Notes: a model not told the origin generated them from the letters alone. A DNA stretch of 64,000 bases from Melioribacter sp051488685 (GCF_051488685.1 NZ_JBPSEH010000001.1:186001-250000), one strand, 5' to 3'. Counted from the stretch's first letter, positions 34,724 through 44,456 are shown. Numbers and translations are program-made.

Positions 34724-37501
34724 TCAGAATAATTCTTTCAATTGTCTTTCATCAATACGATACGATGGATTGAACTTATCCGACTGCATATAATTCAGAA
34801 TCGATTTGTAAAGATTGTACGCTTCGGGATAATCTTTAATTTTATTTAGATTCGACATGCACACAAGCAATGAACCATTGCCAACTTTAAATTCGAAAAT
34901 AAGTCCAAGCCTGTAGTTCCGTTCGAGGTTATCAATCATACTAACAATTGGTTTATAATCCGTAAGTTTATTCAAAATCAAAGGACGAGAGGCTTTTATT
35001 ATCGAGAACCACTGCCAGTTGGTGTGAAAATCTGTCGGGAAGTTATTGAATAATGGATGATCTGGATCGGTAAGAATTCCGAGAGTGCCAGGGGATACAG
35101 GTCGTTTGTTCATTTCGCTAATTTGTTTAAACATGCCGTAATTCCAGAAATCGGGGATGAATAAACCTTCAACGCTTTTTTCTTTGATCAATTTATGATC
35201 TGGAAAGAGAAGTACTTTTTTTCCTCTTCGAAGTTCTGCACTAATTTTATCGTCGATCCTATCAGTAACTATAATATCTTTTAAATTTAGTTCGACTTTA
35301 TCTGATGGATAAACCCACAGGGGATATTCATTTTTGTAATGACCGTAATTCAATTTCAGATTCAGTTTTACTGGTGTTTCTGAAAATAATTTTGTTTTGA
35401 TTTTTCCAGCGTCTGAAAGTTTACCCGGAGTTGTTTTGTAATTTTTTACTTTGCCCGATGCAATGACTTCTTTTCCATTTGTCAATTCCCACTCAACATT
35501 TTCGATAATTTCCTTATTCGAATAGTTTGCAATTTTTATATTTGCCAGGAAACTTTCATTCGATCGCCAGCAATATTTCGGGAATTCAGCCAGCAGCACA
35601 ACATCGTTACAGGATTGTTTCCAGTTATCGATTGACACCACATTTTTGCTTTCCATAAATGCATCAAGGATTCCAACAAGAGCAGTTCCCTGTCCAGGAA
35701 AATCCTGTAAATCGAGCAACTGGAAACCCGCAAGATCTTTAGTTCTCAATGCAGCTTCAATTTCTGCTTTGTAACAGATAGCTGACCATGCACCCGAGGC
35801 TTTTTGAAAATCTTTATCCATGCCCGCCAATCCATTTTGAATCATTCTCTTGCGGAAAACTTCTAAATTCCACGGCTTTAACACACCTGTATATTTTATT
35901 ATCTCATTGTAATCAGGATAAATTTGATACTGCCCAACTTCGTGACTTATTACAGGAATACTGATTTGACTTACGGGATAGTCAAAATTAATTTGTGTTG
36001 ATGGATAAAAACTATTGAGAATTCCGCCGTCTTTAGAATCGGCAAATGCCTGTGATAGTCGTAAGTGTGTAAGAGTAGTATCATGCAAATAAGGAGTCCT
36101 GGCGCCGATATAATAGTCGGAAATTTCATCTGGTGCTCGATATCCTATATTGTTATTTGCTCCCGTTGTGTAGAGCAAGCTGGAGTTAATAGATTTTAAT
36201 TCAGAAATAATCATTGCAATGCGGTCGTGACCCGCCCAGATTTCATTACCGGCTCCTAACATAACAAAAGATGGGTGATTGGCGTAACTTCTGAGTATTC
36301 CGATCCCTTCAGCTTTAAGTTTTGATGCAATCGAATCCGACTCGAGCCCTCCCCAGAATGGAAGTTCAGCTTGAAGATAAATTCCGATGCGGTCGGCTGC
36401 TTCGAATGCCGCTTCAGGCGGGCAGTAGCTGTGAAATCTGTAATGATTGATACCGTAGGCTTTTGCAATCTTGAATACTCTCATCCAGCTTTCGACATCT
36501 GTCGGAGTAAAACCTGTCAACGGAAATACAGCCGCTTCATGTTTTCCCCTCAAAAATGTTTTCCGTCCATTTATCGAAAATTGTTTTCTTTCAGCCCTAA
36601 ATTCACGCATGCCAAACTTCACAGTTTTACTATCGATTATTTTTTTACTCTTAATCAAAACAGTCAATTCATAAAGCGGCTGATTATATTCATCCCATAA
36701 TAATGGAGCATCTTCAAAAATATATTCAAGGCGAATTACTGAATCTGCAGGCATTTTATATTCAACTGATTTTTGTCCATCTTTAACTCCATTATTAACT
36801 ATAGCAACATTCAATTCAATATCGACTGTTGATAGTTTTAAACCATTTTCGAGTCCAATAATAACCTCTGCTTTGTTTTTATTAATTTCAGGTTGAACGC
36901 GTAATTCCTTTATAAAAGTTTTTTCACATGATTCGATATAAATTTTACCGATAATTCCATTCCAGTTGGTTTGAGTATCGTCACTGTAGATATGGACATT
37001 TCCGTAAGGAGTCAATTTCAGATCGTTATCAATTCTCAAAGTGATGAAATGAGTTCCAGGTGTAAGAACATTCGAGATGTCGTAATGCTGAGGTGACTGC
37101 AGCAGGAATGAATTACCGATGTATTTATCGTCAATCCAGAGCATAGAAGGTTTGGTTCTTTCGAGCATCAGTTCAATATGTTTGCCTTTGAAATTTTCAG
37201 GTACAATAATTTTTTTGCGATACCAGGCGGCACCTTCATATTTGAATTCCCTGTTCAGGTGTAGAGTTGTCGTATCAGTATTAAGAAAGCCTTTTTTATT
37301 CGAGTCTGTTGTACCGGGAAGCGAAATGGAATCGATCAAATTTCTGTCGTACCATTTTTTTTCAATGCCAGCATTTTCAGGGTCGAGCTGGAATTGCCAT
37401 ACTCCCGATAGATCGATTTCGTCTCTAACGAATATTTTTTCATTGCTACATGATAAAAGAAGAAAAACAAAACTAATTGCCATATAGAACTTCTTTTTCA
37501 T
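34724..37501 (-). CDS. GH2-family glycoside hydrolase lipoprotein
   Basis: A 925-residue surface or periplasmic lipoprotein: the signal ends at the lipobox Cys18 (LLLSC). N-terminal jelly roll (30-200) and Ig-like domain (to about 295) are followed by a TIM barrel with catalytic acid E420 in GNE and probable nucleophile E521 (ISHEVG). About 300 further C-terminal residues do not resemble the core GH2 fold and include a possible glutamine-amidotransferase-like/beta-sandwich domain (KKVLLFPDHKLIKE). This build resembles the large GH2 enzymes used against complex pectins in Bacteroides, but the specific sugar cannot be stated. It is transcribed with the symporter gene upstream (41 nt gap) or alone. 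Confidence 0.87.
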   Translation of the reverse strand: MKKKFYMAISFVFLLLSCSNEKIFVRDEIDLSGVWQFQLDPENAGIEKKWYDRNLIDSISLPGTTDSNKKGFLNTDTTTLHLNREFKYEGAAWYRKKIIVPENFKGKHIELMLERTKPSMLWIDDKYIGNSFLLQSPQHYDISNVLTPGTHFITLRIDNDLKLTPYGNVHIYSDDTQTNWNGIIGKIYIESCEKTFIKELRVQPEINKNKAEVIIGLENGLKLSTVDIELNVAIVNNGVKDGQKSVEYKMPADSVIRLEYIFEDAPLLWDEYNQPLYELTVLIKSKKIIDSKTVKFGMREFRAERKQFSINGRKTFLRGKHEAAVFPLTGFTPTDVESWMRVFKIAKAYGINHYRFHSYCPPEAAFEAADRIGIYLQAELPFWGGLESDSIASKLKAEGIGILRSYANHPSFVMLGAGNEIWAGHDRIAMIISELKSINSSLLYTTGANNNIGYRAPDEISDYYIGARTPYLHDTTLTHLRLSQAFADSKDGGILNSFYPSTQINFDYPVSQISIPVISHEVGQYQIYPDYNEIIKYTGVLKPWNLEVFRKRMIQNGLAGMDKDFQKASGAWSAICYKAEIEAALRTKDLAGFQLLDLQDFPGQGTALVGILDAFMESKNVVSIDNWKQSCNDVVLLAEFPKYCWRSNESFLANIKIANYSNKEIIENVEWELTNGKEVIASGKVKNYKTTPGKLSDAGKIKTKLFSETPVKLNLKLNYGHYKNEYPLWVYPSDKVELNLKDIIVTDRIDDKISAELRRGKKVLLFPDHKLIKEKSVEGLFIPDFWNYGMFKQISEMNKRPVSPGTLGILTDPDHPLFNNFPTDFHTNWQWFSIIKASRPLILNKLTDYKPIVSMIDNLERNYRLGLIFEFKVGNGSLLVCMSNLNKIKDYPEAYNLYKSILNYMQSDKFNPSYRIDERQLKELF

Positions 37502-37541
37502 TTCAGTGCCTTGCGTTAATAAAAAAATAAAAATGAAACAA

Positions 37542-38765
37542 CTAACTATCAGAACGAACTAATATCTCTTTACGGCTCAAATTATTTACAACCACGGCGC
37601 CGCACGAGTCGCTCCATACATTTACAGTCGTACGCACCATATCGAGTAACCTATCGACAGCAAGAACCAATCCGACCCCTTCAAGCGGAAGACCAACAGC
37701 TTTAAGAATAACTGTAATCATAACAAATCCCGCCATTGGAATTGCAGCCGCACCAATCGAAGCCAGTATGGTTGTCACTAAGACAATTGCTAACTGAACA
37801 AAAGTCAGTTCAATACCGTAAGCCTGTGCGATAAAAATAACCGCAACGGCTTCGTAAAGCGCCGTGCCGTCCATATTGACTGTAGCTCCGATGGGCAGCA
37901 CAAAATTGGCTACTTTAGGTTCGACTTTATCGTTATTGATTACGCAGTCCATTGTAATTGGCAGAGTTGCCATTGACGAACTTGTAAAAAATGCAGTTTC
38001 AATAGCGAGTAGCATATTCTTAAAATGGAGCCATGGATTCATATTACCGAAGAGCGAGAGGATAAGCGGTAGAGTAATAATCGAGTGAATAAGGAGTCCA
38101 CTTAAAACCGTAAAGAAATATTTCATCAATCCAATAATTGCATCGAATCCAGTTTCGGCAACAATACCTGCAACGATACCAAATACACCAATGGGAGCCA
38201 GCCAGACAATCCAGCGTACCATTTCCATCATAACATTGAATCCGCCCTGGAAAAAATCGTTGAAAAACGTACGGTATTTATCCTCGAATTGCATAATAAC
38301 TAAAGCAAATAATATCATAAAAAAGATCACCTGTATTACATTTCCTTCAGCCATAGCTTTGAATGGATTTGTAGGTATTATATTGATCAGAATATCGATA
38401 ATGCTTCCCTCAGTAGCAGGTATATTATCCACTTCAGCAGAAACCAGATTGGTTATATTTGAGCCGGGTTTTACAAGTAAAACCAGAATTTGACCGGTCA
38501 AGATAGCAAGAGCAGTAGTAATCAAATAATATGAAAAAGTTTTAATACCGAGCCTCTTTAATTCCTTTCCTGATTCGATATTCAGAATTCCACTGGCAAT
38601 TGAAAAGATAATGATTGGCATGACAATCATTTTTAAGGTATTGATAAAAATTGTCGCCATTGGATTGGCAAGAGGTAATATGCTTTCCTTAAATATATAA
38701 CCGAACAAAATACCGAAAGCAAAACCTATAAAAATCCAGAAAGTAAGGGACTTTAAAAACTTCAT
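37542..38765 (-). CDS. gltP: Dicarboxylate/glutamate:cation symporter (DAACS family)
   Basis: A 407-residue sodium- or proton-coupled transporter for dicarboxylates or acidic amino acids. Seen: about eight hydrophobic segments, the serine-rich hairpin motif ETAFFTSSSMATLPIT, the substrate/cation region GATVNMDGTALYEAVAVIFIAQ, and DRLLDMVRTTVNVWSD with conserved D, R, T and N residues. The gene precedes the GH2 lipoprotein on the same strand. The gltP symbol is by family only; whether glutamate, aspartate, fumarate or succinate is the substrate is open. Confidence 0.92.
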   Translation of the reverse strand: MKFLKSLTFWIFIGFAFGILFGYIFKESILPLANPMATIFINTLKMIVMPIIIFSIASGILNIESGKELKRLGIKTFSYYLITTALAILTGQILVLLVKPGSNITNLVSAEVDNIPATEGSIIDILINIIPTNPFKAMAEGNVIQVIFFMILFALVIMQFEDKYRTFFNDFFQGGFNVMMEMVRWIVWLAPIGVFGIVAGIVAETGFDAIIGLMKYFFTVLSGLLIHSIITLPLILSLFGNMNPWLHFKNMLLAIETAFFTSSSMATLPITMDCVINNDKVEPKVANFVLPIGATVNMDGTALYEAVAVIFIAQAYGIELTFVQLAIVLVTTILASIGAAAIPMAGFVMITVILKAVGLPLEGVGLVLAVDRLLDMVRTTVNVWSDSCGAVVVNNLSRKEILVRSDS

Positions 38766-39019
38766 AAATACCCCGATATTTTTAATAAATACAATTGATA
38801 AAGAAGCGAACTATCGATTATAGTCCACATCGAAAAATTGTAATAATAATATAATAAAAAGAGATTGACGGGCATATTTAAAAGCAGCAACAAGTTGGGA
38901 CAGGAGTGGTTAATTTCTTTTTACTACAGAGGATATAAAATAAGGCAGATATGATTTCTTTAGCTTCTACAATTTTTTTCTTGAAATCGAATAAATTGAA
39001 CAACACATGGAAGATCTTC

Positions 39020-39316
39020 TAATGACGGTTGCTTCGATACGTTCTTCTATCGAAGAATTACACTGCAACCGAGGACGTAATCGCTCGTCGAGTAACGAAG
39101 TGTACCGAGACGAGCATTAGCGGTCGTTTCGATACATTTCATTACTCAACGACCGCGGGGTGTTCCGCTCGTTGAGCGATGCATTGAGTTTATCGAAATG
39201 TAGCACGAAGTGCGTATCGAAACGAGCGCTGGCGGTTGCTTCGATACGCTTCGCTACTCAGCAACCGCGGGATGATTTCCGCTCGTCGAGTAACGAAGTG
39301 TACCGAGACGAGCGAT
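39020..39316. repeat. Palindrome array left of the second GIY-YIG gene
   Basis: B- and A-type palindromes alternate (for example CGGTTGCTTCGATACG...CAACCG and CGCTCGTCGAGTAACGAAG...GAGACGAGC). The segment at 39027-39085 is repeated at 39709-39768 on the other side of the GIY-YIG gene and again near 44092. It starts after a 45-bp sequence (38976-39020) that recurs at 41646-41690. Confidence 0.88.
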
Positions 39317-39607
39317 TTATTTCTTTTTTCCATGCTTTTTTGCAAGCACAGATAAATCCTCAAAACGACCTTCTATAAGAGCTTCTTTCTTCTTCCTGCT
39401 CCATCCCTGAATTTGTTTTTCTCTGTAATATGCCTCATCTATTCGTTCGTACTCTTCGTAATACACCAACTCTACAGGAAGTCTCTTCTTTGTGTAATTT
39501 GCTCCTTCACCATTTTGGTGCTGCCATAGTCTGCGTTCCAAATCATTTGTACTGCCTGTGTAATATGACCCATCGGAACAACGAAGGATGTATACATATC
39601 CTTTCAT
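39317..39607 (-). CDS. Small GIY-YIG domain protein
   Basis: A 96-residue GIY-YIG protein from the ATG at 39607, chosen because GAGGA lies about 8 nt upstream and the fold begins right after (KGYVYILRCSDGSYYTGSTNDL); a start 15 nt earlier is possible. It also shows RRLWQHQNG, NYTKKRLPVELVYYEE and REKQIQGWSRKKKEALI, typical of the UPF0213/YhbQ-type group. The function of this group is unsettled; nuclease action is inferred from fold. Its stop lies next to an A-type palindrome and its 5' side is 20 nt from a B-type palindrome, so it is embedded in the repeat array as the one at 5424-5711 is. Confidence 0.88.
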   Translation of the reverse strand: MKGYVYILRCSDGSYYTGSTNDLERRLWQHQNGEGANYTKKRLPVELVYYEEYERIDEAYYREKQIQGWSRKKKEALIEGRFEDLSVLAKKHGKKK

Positions 39608-39626
39608 GGCTACAATCCTCATTGTT

Positions 39627-39830
39627 ATGGCGGTTGCTTCGACAAGCTCAGCAACCGAAATATCTTCCGCTCGTTGAGTAGCACGAAGTGCGTATCGAAA
39701 CGAGCGCTGGCGGTTGCTTCGATACGTTCTTCTATCGAAGAACTACTCAGCAACCGAGGACGTAATCGCTCGTTGAGCGAAGCATTGAGTTTATCGAAAT
39801 GTAGAACGAAGTGCGTACCGAAACGAGCGT
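39627..39830. repeat. Palindrome array right of the second GIY-YIG gene
   Basis: B, A, B and A units. About 140 bp (39633-39770) recurs almost unchanged at 44006-44150, on the far side of the TcmP/Schlafen region. Positions 39831-39960 hold no recognisable feature. Confidence 0.88.
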
Positions 39831-39960
39831 CAATTCATCCTATGCGTTTCCTCTGGAATCGGTGATTATTTTCTTTTTTTATCACTAAAACAGAGATATT
39901 TATTTAGTAATAATTTTTTACTAATCATTAAGATGCCCATGTAACTATACGCAAGACTAT

Positions 39961-40701
39961 CTATCTCTGGGTCACACTCAATGGATATTCATTCCATACT
40001 TTCCCTTTGAATAACCTACCATTGGCTTTCTTGCTTCGTTTTACTTCATCTGCGCCCCAACTACCCCATTGCTTAAAGAAAAATGCAACACCCTGTTCTT
40101 TACATTGTTCAAATAATTCGTTCACCCATGCTGATTTAATTGCCCTGGCTTTTTTTCCAGATTCGCCACCCACAATTGCCCAATGAATATCTTTTAAATT
40201 TACTTTACCTACGGAACCAATAAGCGGTTCAAATGAAATAAATCTGATTGAAGCTTTTACTTCTCTTAGTGTATCTATCCTTTTTTTATAAGTTGCATTT
40301 TCAACACTTACCCCAAGCCAAACATTGTTGGGAACATTTCGATTTGAAAAATATTCCAGCATTAGTGTATCTCGCTTAGTAAGTATTTGATAAATGTGTT
40401 GTGGTGTTTTTTTTATTACTTCAAATATCATATCAAGATATTCAAATGGCATTTGTTCGTGGAATAAATCACTCATTGAATTAACAAAAAATTTTGTTGG
40501 CTTTTTAATCTTTAGCGGTTCTTCCAGACGATGCGGTAATATCTTAAAAGTAAATCCATCTTTGTAATCTTCAACGCCCATTGCCTTTAATCGTCTGGAA
40601 AAAATTTCTGCATAGCAGAATTTACAACCAGCAGAAATTTTATCACACCCAATGCTTGGATTCCAGACTTTTTCAGTCCATTCGATCTTTGTTGTTTTCA
40701 T
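39961..40701 (-). CDS. Three-Cys-motif protein (phage Gp37/Gp68 family, DUF5131)
   Basis: A 246-residue protein of the phage Gp37/Gp68 family. Seen: the radical-SAM-like cluster motif C19-x6-C26-x2-C29 after WTEKVWNPSIG, then FVNSMSDLFHEQMP, YQILTKR, WLGVSVEN, FEPLIG and IVGGESG. Members pair with TcmP, the three-Cys-motif partner, and are often encoded on phages or in defence-rich regions. The reaction is unknown. Its ATG overlaps the natural TGA of tcmP (ATGA), so the pair is coupled. The gene appears intact. Confidence 0.9.
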   Translation of the reverse strand: MKTTKIEWTEKVWNPSIGCDKISAGCKFCYAEIFSRRLKAMGVEDYKDGFTFKILPHRLEEPLKIKKPTKFFVNSMSDLFHEQMPFEYLDMIFEVIKKTPQHIYQILTKRDTLMLEYFSNRNVPNNVWLGVSVENATYKKRIDTLREVKASIRFISFEPLIGSVGKVNLKDIHWAIVGGESGKKARAIKSAWVNELFEQCKEQGVAFFFKQWGSWGADEVKRSKKANGRLFKGKVWNEYPLSVTQR

Positions 40702-41595
40702 TTATTTCTCTTCTTAATTATTTGCTTTGCAATATTTAATGCTGTTTCATTGTTTGATGCAAAAACAAAATGATAAATAGGTAAATTCCGCGTGTTATTC
40801 AATATCAAAGGTTTATCCGTAACGAATCTCCAAATCTTTTTTCAAATTTTCTATATAAAGTTCAGCAATTTTATGAATAGAGTCATTTGTTTTTTTAATC
40901 TTTTCTTCATCACCAAATAAAGTTTCAACGGTCTCTACATCATAAAATCTATCTCGGATTTCATCTTCTGTTAGCCCAAAGTAGGACTGTAGTTTCTTTG
41001 AAAATATCAACTTCCCTTTTTTATCTAGAAATCTATTTATTATTACACCAGATGGTATTAAAATCCAAAGATCAACTCTTTTATCTTTAAGCTTTTCAAT
41101 ACTCGACCAGTTAATTTGCATACCGAATGGATCTAACAAGACAAGAGCAGCACTCGTTTGATTCAGAATTTCAGAGAGTTTAATCAACTGATTATTTACA
41201 TCATCGGGAATAAAATAACAATTGTTTAAAATCAAATTCAAGAATGAGAGTTTATTTTTCAATTTTTCAATTGCTCTGAGATCATTATCTACAAGATAGT
41301 AATAATCGAATTTTTGACTTATACTGAGTACTCTTTCTGCCGAACCTTTATAAACTGCTAAATCTTCTTTTACAAGGTATTCAGAAAATAACTGTCTTTG
41401 TTCTTCTGACATTGAAATTCTTTCTCCACTCCCGGCAAAGCCATCAAAATAAATTGTTATAGGCCAGCCATTGTATTTTCTCTTTTGTGCATTCATTATA
41501 GTTAGATAAGCAGACACATAATTTTCAAACGCTTCAAGTTTCTTTTCCGTCCAATTTCCTCCCCAAATTGATTTTGGTTCATTTACTTGATTCAT
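40698..41595 (-). pseudogene. tcmP: Three-Cys-motif partner protein TcmP, frameshifted near its 3' end
   Basis: The main frame gives 260 residues and stops at TAA (40813-40815) after LEIRYG. It matches TcmP: WTEKKLEAFENYVSAYL, IYFDGFAGSGE, LVDNDLRAIEKL and LVLLDPFGMQINW. Beyond the stop, a +1 frame continues for 36 codons, reading PLILNNTRNLPIYHFVFAS and ending IAKQIIKKRNK before a TGA that overlaps the next start (ATGA). That peptide is the expected TcmP C-terminus (a YHLIFAS-like block). A one-base insertion near GGATAAA therefore breaks the gene, unless the base is a sequencing error. The loss would remove about 37 residues. TcmP proteins resemble methyltransferase-like folds; the reaction is unknown. 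Confidence 0.82.
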
Positions 41596-41645
41596 TTCTA
41601 CCCTCTATTTTATTTAGTACTTCTTCATTCTTTTTATCCTCCATT

Positions 41646-41718
41646 AAATCGCATAAATTGAACATCACATGGAGGATCTGCTAATGCGGTTGCTTCGACA
41701 GGCTCAGCAACCGCGGGT
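41646..41718. repeat. Junction sequence plus B palindrome
   Basis: TAAATTGAACATCACATGG followed by AGGATCTGCTAATG leads into a B palindrome (GCGGTTGCTTCGACAGGCTC...). The same lead sequence with few changes stands before the array at 38976-39020. It may mark the insertion edge of a repeat unit. Confidence 0.8.
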
Positions 41719-41857
41719 AGTGTTTTCTATAATTTATTATTTCAACTAAGTATTAAAACTTTAAACAGTAATTATTATTTTATCAATAAAAAGATTTTTT
41801 TCGAAAATTATCATGACAATGAGCTGAAAGTAAGTGAATTGGATTTTTTATTTTTGT

Positions 41858-41994
41858 GTCAATAAAAATTGTCATTTTTTTCCCCATACTTCTGTCAATA
41901 AAAATCCTTATAAAATAATATGTTACCTTTTTTCCCATTTTATAACCAAAAAAATAAGCATTTATTTCCCCCAATTTTCGTCAATAAAATATCT
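41858..41994. repeat. Degenerate direct repeats at the 3' end of the Schlafen-like gene
   Basis: On the minus strand ATTTTTATTGAC followed by a purine-rich GGGGAAA tract recurs three times (GTCAATAAA on the plus strand at about 41858, 41894 and 41980); the first copy encodes the gene's last codons (FIDENWGK). They look like decayed copies of the gene end, not separate genes. Confidence 0.5.
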
Positions 41995-43611
41995 GCGGAA
42001 TTTTTTACTTCCTGAAGATTTAATTTCTCCATTTTTAACAAAATTATATAAACAAGTTCTTAAATTTCTAATTGAAATTTCTTTACCAATTCGATTATGT
42101 ATTTCCTTAATAGTTGAATGAGGATAATTTTTTAAATCCTCAATTATGAGTGCTTTTAAACGATGAGGCTCGATGTTTATTAAATTGGTTTTTTCTAAAT
42201 CTGTATTTTTAAGTACTACGGGATTTATGAAATATTTCATTCCTTTTGTTTTGCCTATTGTCTTTATAATCTCATATTTAATTAATCTGCCCAACCAGTT
42301 CCTAATTTGTTTATCATCTCTACTCTGTATTGCACGAGCAAATTCTGTAGCTATAATACTTTGTTTCTGGGCAATAATACCAAGACAGATAATCTCTTTT
42401 TGATTAAGCAGATAAAACTGTTTTATTTTCTCAATTAATGTAATAACCTTTTGATCCTGAATAGCACTAAATATTCTTACTACGACTCTATCATCTTTTT
42501 CTTCTACCTCTGGAAGCTTTTTGGCTTCACTTAAAAGAATTTCATATATCTTATCATAACCACTCCCTTCTCTTTCCATCAGATTAAGGTCATAAAAAAT
42601 TTTTGAAAGATGCTCGTTTCTTCTCACAGATTGATGTAATATATTTTGAGGTGTTACTCCCAAAGGCAATAATCCTGGATTATGAATTTCCAGTCTATCT
42701 GGATATAAATTGATAAAAATATCGCCTCTTGTAGTATATGGTTTGTGGACAATAGCATTTGCAAGCAATTCTCTTATTACATTTTCATTATAGTTATAAA
42801 TAATAGTTCTACCAAATATGCCCTCAGAGATTTCAACCCCTTCTCTCCACTCCTCTATCTTTATCCAAATATCATGGATGAGCTCTTTGGGATTATAAGA
42901 AAAATCGTCCCAGACTAATTTTTTTATTTTATTACCATTGATATCGTATTTTATAAATTGTACGACTGGAGCATATAGCAAATTACTTCTTTGATTTTGA
43001 TTACCCAGCCATAAAATACCTAAATTTGTTAAATATCCATCTTCATTTATAAAATGATAATACAGTAACAATTCTTCTATAGATTTTTGTTTTACAAAAT
43101 CACTAACACGAAACGATTGTTTTACGTCCTCTACAAAATGTTTAAGTTTATTCTGGTCGCATTGGTGCAATTTTATTTTTTGAACAACCTTTGTTTCCCA
43201 GATAAAAGCAGATTTGTCGGTAAAAAGTCGTGAAAGTTCATCAGGCAAGACTGGTTTGCATTGGTCTGATACGCGTATATAATATCTTCCATCTGTTGTG
43301 GATGCAATAGTTGACTGGGAAGGTAGAACCTGTATCTTCAACCATTCTCCTCCATTTTCGGATTTTTGAATAGTTACATCAATACCAACATTAACCGTGA
43401 GTTCGCTAATTCTTTTCCGAATGTTTTCCGGTAAATCTTGGGGAATTTTTTGATTACTCGGTGGATAATCCTGATTATTTTCAATTCCTATAGCAATAAC
43501 ACCTCCCTTTGCATTTGCAAAAGCGACGCATTCTTTTGCAATCGATAAATAATCAGGATTGATTGACTGAAATAATTTTAGTGATTTTTTTTCGTAGTTA
43601 ATGTTTTCCAT
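41962..43611 (-). CDS. Schlafen-like AlbA_2 domain protein with HATPase-type region
   Basis: A 549-residue protein. Residues of about 10-125 form an AlbA_2 (Schlafen) domain (YLSIAKECVAFANAKGGVIAIGI). Residues of about 270-400 resemble the ATP-binding HATPase_c-type domain of the same family (ENVIRELLANAIVHKPY, DRLEIHNPGLLPLG, EREGSGYDKI), and the C-terminus carries winged-helix-like segments (IRNWLGRLIKYEIIK, IRNLRTCLYNFVKNGEI). Such proteins are annotated as transcriptional regulators or RecG-like and occur in defence islands. There is no strong Shine-Dalgarno sequence. It is a single gene between repeat-bearing gaps. Confidence 0.87.
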   Translation of the reverse strand: MENINYEKKSLKLFQSINPDYLSIAKECVAFANAKGGVIAIGIENNQDYPPSNQKIPQDLPENIRKRISELTVNVGIDVTIQKSENGGEWLKIQVLPSQSTIASTTDGRYYIRVSDQCKPVLPDELSRLFTDKSAFIWETKVVQKIKLHQCDQNKLKHFVEDVKQSFRVSDFVKQKSIEELLLYYHFINEDGYLTNLGILWLGNQNQRSNLLYAPVVQFIKYDINGNKIKKLVWDDFSYNPKELIHDIWIKIEEWREGVEISEGIFGRTIIYNYNENVIRELLANAIVHKPYTTRGDIFINLYPDRLEIHNPGLLPLGVTPQNILHQSVRRNEHLSKIFYDLNLMEREGSGYDKIYEILLSEAKKLPEVEEKDDRVVVRIFSAIQDQKVITLIEKIKQFYLLNQKEIICLGIIAQKQSIIATEFARAIQSRDDKQIRNWLGRLIKYEIIKTIGKTKGMKYFINPVVLKNTDLEKTNLINIEPHRLKALIIEDLKNYPHSTIKEIHNRIGKEISIRNLRTCLYNFVKNGEIKSSGSKKFRRYFIDENWGK

Positions 43612-43689
43612 TTCCAGATTGAAATTGCTTGTATAAATATATTGTTTTTTTATGAAAGCAAGTTTATTAAATTTTGGTTGTTTCTTGTT

Positions 43690-44345
43690 TTGGATGGCGG
43701 TTGCTTCGACAGGCTCAGCAACCGCTGCGTGAAATAGATCGCCTTTTTAAACTACAAGAGATTGCTTCGTACCACCAATAGCAGGACTCACAATGACATT
43801 ATGAGTCAGCTCGTCTCTGCGAGGAATAATCCGCAGGTGAATGACAAAGCAAACTTCAAAATGCTTCTTTAGATTACTTCGTCATCCCCCCGCCACAGGC
43901 GGGGTGATTCCTCGTAATGACACTTACTGAATCGTCCTTGCGAGCGAACGAAGTGAGCGAAGCAAACTCTAATGAATCTTAAAAATTCACTTTCACTTAA
44001 AAGCGGTTGCTTCGACAAGCTCAGCAACCGAAATATCTTCCGCTCGTTGAGTAGCACGAAGTGCGTATCGAAACGAGCGCTGGCGGTTGCTTCGATACGT
44101 TCTTCTATCGAAGAACTACTCAGCAACCGAGGACGTAATCGCTCGTCGAGTAACGAAGTGTACCGGGACGAGCATTAGCGGTCGTTTCGATACATTTCAT
44201 TACTCAACGACCGCAGGATTTCATCGCTCGTTGAGCGAAGCATTGATTTATCAAAGTGTAGCCGCTTGTAAAAAACGTACCGGGTCGAGCGGGCTTTATG
44301 GTGCGGTCGTTTCGACAAGCTCAACGACCGGGGCCTATCCCTCCA
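43690..44345. repeat. Palindrome array (B, D, F, A, C families)
   Basis: B palindrome at 43697-43727, an E-like remnant, then F (TTCGTCATCCCCCCGCC with GGCGGGGTGATTCCTCGTA), D, and the B/A/B/A series from 44004. Positions 44006-44150 are nearly identical to 39633-39770, and 44160-44215 to 39112-39165. No gene is supported here or in 44346-44456. Confidence 0.88.
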
Positions 44346-44456
44346 CAATCTTTATCTACTAATCTGTCAAATCGTACAAATTATACACAATGGGTTTATC
44401 TTTCTTTCACACTTGCTTTTATCTATCTAGTGAGTTTCCATTATTAAGCCAATATC

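Noticed and set aside
41783..41974. 63-codon frame after the Schlafen-like gene
   Set aside because: It arises from three decayed copies of the gene's 3' end and lacks an RBS; peptides repeat FID-MGKK-type ends.
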